The translations under genes and the position numbers were made by a program. The notes under the pieces are model-generated. The model saw only the letters and a program-made list of their open reading frames with translations, ran no database searches and was not told the DNA's origin. A stretch of DNA of 64,000 nucleotides from Pseudofrankia inefficax (lineage in GTDB: Bacteria > Actinomycetota > Actinomycetes > Frankiales > Frankiaceae), in the NCBI RefSeq assembly GCF_000166135.1, contig NC_014666.1:4278001-4342000 (forward strand), given 5' to 3'. The first letter of the stretch is position 1; each line of letters starts with the position of its first letter. Below are positions 61,168-64,000 of this stretch, one piece after another.

Positions 61168-61530
61168 ATGGGCGCAGCGGCGAAGGTGCAGGTGCGGCGG
61201 GCCTACGAGGCGCCGGCGACGACCGACGGCACCCGCGTCCTGGTGGACCGGCTCTGGCCGCGCGGGCTGGCCAGGGCCGAGGCGAGCCTGGACGAGTGGT
61301 GCAAGCAGGTCGCCCCGTCCACGGAGCTGCGCACCTGGTACGCCCATGACCCGGAGCGCTTCGAGGAGTTCGGCCGCCGCTACCGCCAGGAGCTGGCGCA
61401 GCCCGAGCGGGCCGAGGCGCTGGCGCACCTGCGCGAGCTGGCCCGGAGCGCGACGTTGACGCTGCTCACCGCGACCCGCCAGCCCGAGATCAGCGAGGCG
61501 CAGGTACTGGCCGAGCTGCTCCGCGACTGA
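61168..61530 (+). CDS. DUF488-family protein (YeaO type)
   Basis: Small cytosolic protein of 120 residues of the DUF488/YeaO group. The N-terminal VQVRRAYEAPATTDGTRVLVDRLWPRGLAR and LDEWCKQVAPSTELRTWYAHDPERFEEFGRRYRQEL are diagnostic. Function is not established for the family, though some members bind metals or nucleic acids. It is a lone gene, divergent from the amidohydrolase and convergent with the LON-domain gene. Confidence 0.92.
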   Translation: MGAAAKVQVRRAYEAPATTDGTRVLVDRLWPRGLARAEASLDEWCKQVAPSTELRTWYAHDPERFEEFGRRYRQELAQPERAEALAHLRELARSATLTLLTATRQPEISEAQVLAELLRD

Positions 61531-61560
61531 GCCGCCCGGGCGCGACCACCGGCGCCGGGC

Positions 61561-62340
61561 CTAGTTGAGACTGGGCGGGATGCGGGTCAGGTTGGGGCTC
61601 GCGACGGTCGTGATCGAGTTCAGCAGGCCCAGCTCGCGGCGCAGCAGGGACTGCTCGGCCCGCAGCCGGCTCAGGGCGTTCGGGGCCTCCAGCAGCTCCT
61701 GGCGCCGAGCGATGTCGGGCACGACGGCGGCAGCGACCAGATAGGACAGCGTCACCGGGTCGTCGGGCAGGTCGGGCAGCTCGATGTCGAGGGCCTTGTT
61801 CTCCGCGAGCTTCGCGGTGTAGTCGCGCAGCAGGCCCTGGACCACCGGGACCAGGGCCGTCGCGGCCGCGGCGTCGCCGCTGTCGTCGGCCAGGTAGGTG
61901 ACGTCGCCGACGAGGTAGGGCCGGCTGTCGGTGTCGACGGAGCGCAGCACGAACCGGCGTTCGCCGACGGTCCGCAGGGAGTAGCGGCCGTCCGGCAGGC
62001 GCTCCGCCCGGCGCACCAGCGCGGTGCAGCCGACCCGGTACAGCTCGGGGGTCTGCGCGCCGACCTCGCGACCGAGCTTGATCGCGACCACACCGAACTG
62101 GCGGGGCACGTCGTCGGGCAGCTCCAGCAGCTCCCCGACGAGCTCCCGGTAGCGCGGCTCGAAGATCTGCAGCGGCAGCAGCAGGCCGGGCAGCAGCACG
62201 GTCCCCAGCGGGAAGAGCGCCAGCCGCTCGGTCGGCGGCTCGCTCCCGGCGCCGCGCGGCGCCGGCTCGCCGCCCGTCGCGCCGCCGTCTGTCGGGTCGT
62301 CGCCCGCCGCGCCACCCGCGCCGGTGGGATCGTCCGTCAC
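61561..62340 (-). CDS. LON substrate-binding (N-terminal) domain protein
   Basis: Protein of 259 residues made of a low-complexity Gly/Asp/Pro-rich leader (about 1-40) and a LON N-terminal domain (about 42-235): RLALFPLGTVLLPGLLLPLQIFEPRYRELVGELL and GVVAIKLGREVGAQTPELYRVGCTALVRRAERLPDGRYSL. It lacks the ATPase and protease parts of Lon. Stand-alone copies are common in actinobacteria next to the RNase H/phosphatase region; they are proposed to bind proteins or ligands. GTG 62340 has GGAGG eight bases upstream and is preferred to longer frames. Confidence 0.88.
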   Translation of the reverse strand: MTDDPTGAGGAAGDDPTDGGATGGEPAPRGAGSEPPTERLALFPLGTVLLPGLLLPLQIFEPRYRELVGELLELPDDVPRQFGVVAIKLGREVGAQTPELYRVGCTALVRRAERLPDGRYSLRTVGERRFVLRSVDTDSRPYLVGDVTYLADDSGDAAAATALVPVVQGLLRDYTAKLAENKALDIELPDLPDDPVTLSYLVAAAVVPDIARRQELLEAPNALSRLRAEQSLLRRELGLLNSITTVASPNLTRIPPSLN

Positions 62341-62575
62341 CGTCGTCGCCTCCGTCCCTCGGTGCCCATCGTCGCACCGCGACCACCTGTGTGCCCCGGC
62401 CATGACCAGGCTCGCGGACCCGGTCGCGCGGCGGGGAGCCGGCGATGACCGCTCTGTCGTGGTGCTGCTACGATCCGCTGTCAAATATGTCGGATCTGTC
62501 ATCGGGTGCCCGGCATCGGACAGTTCCGGTGGCCGGTGTGGCGCGCTACCGTGGCGTTGGGGGAGGTGGCGTCTC

Positions 62576-63073
62576 GTGACCGGCCAGACGACCGACGGTG
62601 CGCAGGACTCGCCCACCGGGTGCGAGCCGGTGGAGCTGCTGGTCGTCCTCGCCCCGGGCAGCGGGACACCGCCCGGCCCGGGCGCCCCGCCACCGCCGCC
62701 GGTCGCCGTCCCGCCGGTCGGCGCGCGCCCGGCGTACGCGCCGCCGCCCCCGCCGACCCGGCCGCTGACCGCCCTGGAGGCGCTCGGCGAGGTCGTCCCG
62801 GTCCACCACGAGTACGCGCCCCGGCTGGCCCTCGTCGAGCTGCCGCTCGCCGACGTGCCGCGGATCGCCGCGCTGCCCTACGTCGTCGGCGTCTACGAGG
62901 CCGCGCCGCCCCCCGAGATCCTCGCGACGCTCGGTGACCTTGAGCTGATCTTCGTGCGGGCCTGGCTCAGCCGGCTGGGCGGCGACGCCCAGCACGGCGA
63001 CGACGACCGCACCGGCCAGGGCCTGCCCTGGGACGCGCCCGGCTACGAGCCTCCCGACGCCGCCACGGGCTGA
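62576..63073 (+). CDS. Proline-rich hypothetical protein
   Basis: I do not recognise this 165-residue protein. A short N-terminal strand EPVELLVVLAPGSG is followed by a Pro/Gly-rich linker (about 24-60) and then a compact region ALEALGEVVPVHHEYAPRLALVELPLADVPRIAALPYVVGVYEAAPPPEIL, which resembles the inhibitor I9-like or protease-propeptide beta-alpha-beta fold. It ends with LSRLGGDAQ and a polar tail. GTG 62576 follows GGGGGAGG. It lies between the LON-domain and RNase H/phosphatase genes; the role is unknown. Confidence 0.78.
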   Translation: MTGQTTDGAQDSPTGCEPVELLVVLAPGSGTPPGPGAPPPPPVAVPPVGARPAYAPPPPPTRPLTALEALGEVVPVHHEYAPRLALVELPLADVPRIAALPYVVGVYEAAPPPEILATLGDLELIFVRAWLSRLGGDAQHGDDDRTGQGLPWDAPGYEPPDAATG

Positions 63074-63078
63074 GCGCG

Positions 63079-64000
63079 CTACTCGCCGGCCAGCGAGGCG
63101 CCCGGCAGGTGGCTCACGTCGTTGAAGGCGTGCAGGACGGCCGGTCCGTCCGCGTACCAGGCGATCGTCGTCAGCGACGCCAGATCCAGATGGAGCCGGT
63201 AGAAGACCCCGGGGCCGGCGGCCAGCGCCAGCGACGCGGCCGATTTGATCGGCCCCATGTGGGTGACGACGAGCAGCCGGCCGCCGGGGCGTTCGGCCCG
63301 GTGCCGGTCGAGCGCGACCCGGACTCGTTCGATCGTCGCCGCGAGGCTCTCCCCGCCGGGCGGCGGGACGGCCGGGTCGGCCAGCCACGCGGACAGCTCG
63401 TCCGGGTGGCGTTCCCGCGCCTCGGCGAACGTCAGCCCCTCCCACACCCCGAAGTCGGTCTCCCGCAGCTGCTCGTCGACGACGAGCTCCACCTCGTCGC
63501 GCCCGGCCGCCGGGGCCAGGCCGGGCAGCGCCGCCTCGGCGGTCTGGCGGGCCCGGCGCAGCGGTGAGGTGAGGACGGCGTCGAACGCCTCGCCGCGCAG
63601 CCGGCCCGCCGCCGCCGCGGCCTGGGCCAGACCGACCTCGGTCAGCGGCGCGTCGACCAGGCCGCCGAACCGCTTCTCGACCGACACCTTCGTCTGGCCG
63701 TGGCGCAGCAGCACCGTCCAGGTCGGCGGCGCGGGCGGCGCGACCCAGCCGGTCAGCCGCCGGGTGGCCGGGGTCTCGACCGGAGCCGGGTCGGGGGACT
63801 GCGGCGTCGACGGCTCCCAGGTGCGGCCCGCGGCCGCCGCGTCCATCGCCTCGTTGGCCAGCCGGTCGGCGTCCTTGTTGCGCTCGCGCGGAATCCACCG
63901 GTAGCGGACCGGGGACGGCCTAGCGGCGACGAGCTCGGCCGCCTCGGCCGCCAGCGGCCGCATCGCCGGGTGCTTGATCTTCCACCGGCCGCTCATCTGC
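63079..64000 (-). CDS. Bifunctional RNase H / histidine phosphatase (cobC-like), 5' end outside window
   Basis: C-terminal 307 residues of a fusion known from actinobacteria (Rv2228c type). The upstream part, cut by the window end, is RNase HI; its last strand and helix remain (QMSGRWKIKHPAMRPL, WIPRERNKDADRLANEAMD with the metal Asp). A linker of about 30 residues leads to a histidine phosphatase domain: catalytic VLLRHGQTKVSVEKRFGG, LTSPLRRARQTA, ETDFGVWEGL and the second His in VVTHMGPIKSA. Rv2228c acts on RNA-DNA hybrids and on alpha-ribazole phosphate in cobalamin synthesis. Convergent with the proline-rich gene, six bases apart. Confidence 0.92.
   Translation of the reverse strand, partial: QMSGRWKIKHPAMRPLAAEAAELVAARPSPVRYRWIPRERNKDADRLANEAMDAAAAGRTWEPSTPQSPDPAPVETPATRRLTGWVAPPAPPTWTVLLRHGQTKVSVEKRFGGLVDAPLTEVGLAQAAAAAGRLRGEAFDAVLTSPLRRARQTAEAALPGLAPAAGRDEVELVVDEQLRETDFGVWEGLTFAEARERHPDELSAWLADPAVPPPGGESLAATIERVRVALDRHRAERPGGRLLVVTHMGPIKSAASLALAAGPGVFYRLHLDLASLTTIAWYADGPAVLHAFNDVSHLPGASLAGE

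Overview
The window is about 72% G+C by eye, with GC-rich third codon positions, frequent GTG/TTG starts and many ATGA/GTGA/TGATG stop-start overlaps. It carries F420-type LLM oxidoreductases, an NDMA-type alcohol dehydrogenase, an ECF42 sigma factor, a PF04672-type methyltransferase, a fused RNase H/phosphatase and a geosmin synthase. Together these point to a soil actinomycete; a Frankia-like member of the Frankiaceae is my best guess, which is an inference and not a database result. I saw no rRNA, tRNA, CRISPR array, insertion sequence or phage gene.

Region 1 (1-10.6 kb, minus strand) is an organosulfur acquisition locus. It holds a short-chain reductase-like protein, a DszC/SfnC-type flavin monooxygenase, a four-domain rhodanese, a TauD dioxygenase, a sulfonate-type ABC importer (binding lipoprotein, permease, ATPase) and an NtaA/SnaA-type flavin monooxygenase cut by the window start. 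Upstream lie an IclR regulator and a second TauD homologue that lacks the iron-binding Asp. A related SfnB-type gene sits far away at 42.4-43.6 kb.

Region 2 (11-23.4 kb) holds several regulator/target pairs with visible operators (TetR with an NmrA-like reductase; TetR with a zinc alcohol dehydrogenase), a glutathionyl-hydroquinone reductase-like protein, a quinone oxidoreductase with its own TetR, a DGPF/ECF42 sigma pair, and a three-gene K+/H+ antiporter operon laid out like khtSTU.

Region 3 (23.8-36.4 kb) contains a Tat-exported phospholipase C, a 3-hydroxyisobutyryl-CoA hydrolase-like enzyme, an unrecognised 435-residue protein, two divergent GGDEF signalling proteins (one with a decayed EAL domain), YaaA, an HD-family gene that has lost its HD core, an unrecognised 202-residue protein and a TTC38-like TPR protein.

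Region 4 (35.1-40.3 kb, minus) is the most striking. A Family 2B encapsulin shell protein with an embedded cyclic-nucleotide-binding-like domain lies 88 nt upstream of a bifunctional geosmin synthase, which is followed after 7 nt by the TPR protein. Each half of the geosmin synthase ends in a similar Gly-rich segment (GPTGLGSS and SPVGLGTS) that resembles the segment I recall from the disordered N-terminus of 2-methylisoborneol synthase, the known terpene-cyclase cargo of these shells. This suggests a geosmin-forming nanocompartment.

Region 5 (40.3-52.5 kb) has a 1.3-kb gene-poor stretch with DosR-like palindromes, a membrane protein/XRE pair, DoxX, an exported esterase, nitronate monooxygenase, a GyrI-like protein, an indolepyruvate/pyruvate decarboxylase-type enzyme and a biuret-hydrolase-like amidase with an NCS2-family permease.

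Region 6 (52.6-61.0 kb, minus) is a catabolic cluster behind a tandem 14-bp palindromic operator: amidohydrolase, CoA-transferase, branched-chain-type binding lipoprotein, F420-type LLM enzyme, APH-like kinase, a solute-binding-fold protein without signal peptide, and an NDMA-type alcohol dehydrogenase. Its substrate is unknown. The window ends with DUF488, LON-domain and proline-rich proteins and a truncated RNase H/histidine phosphatase gene.
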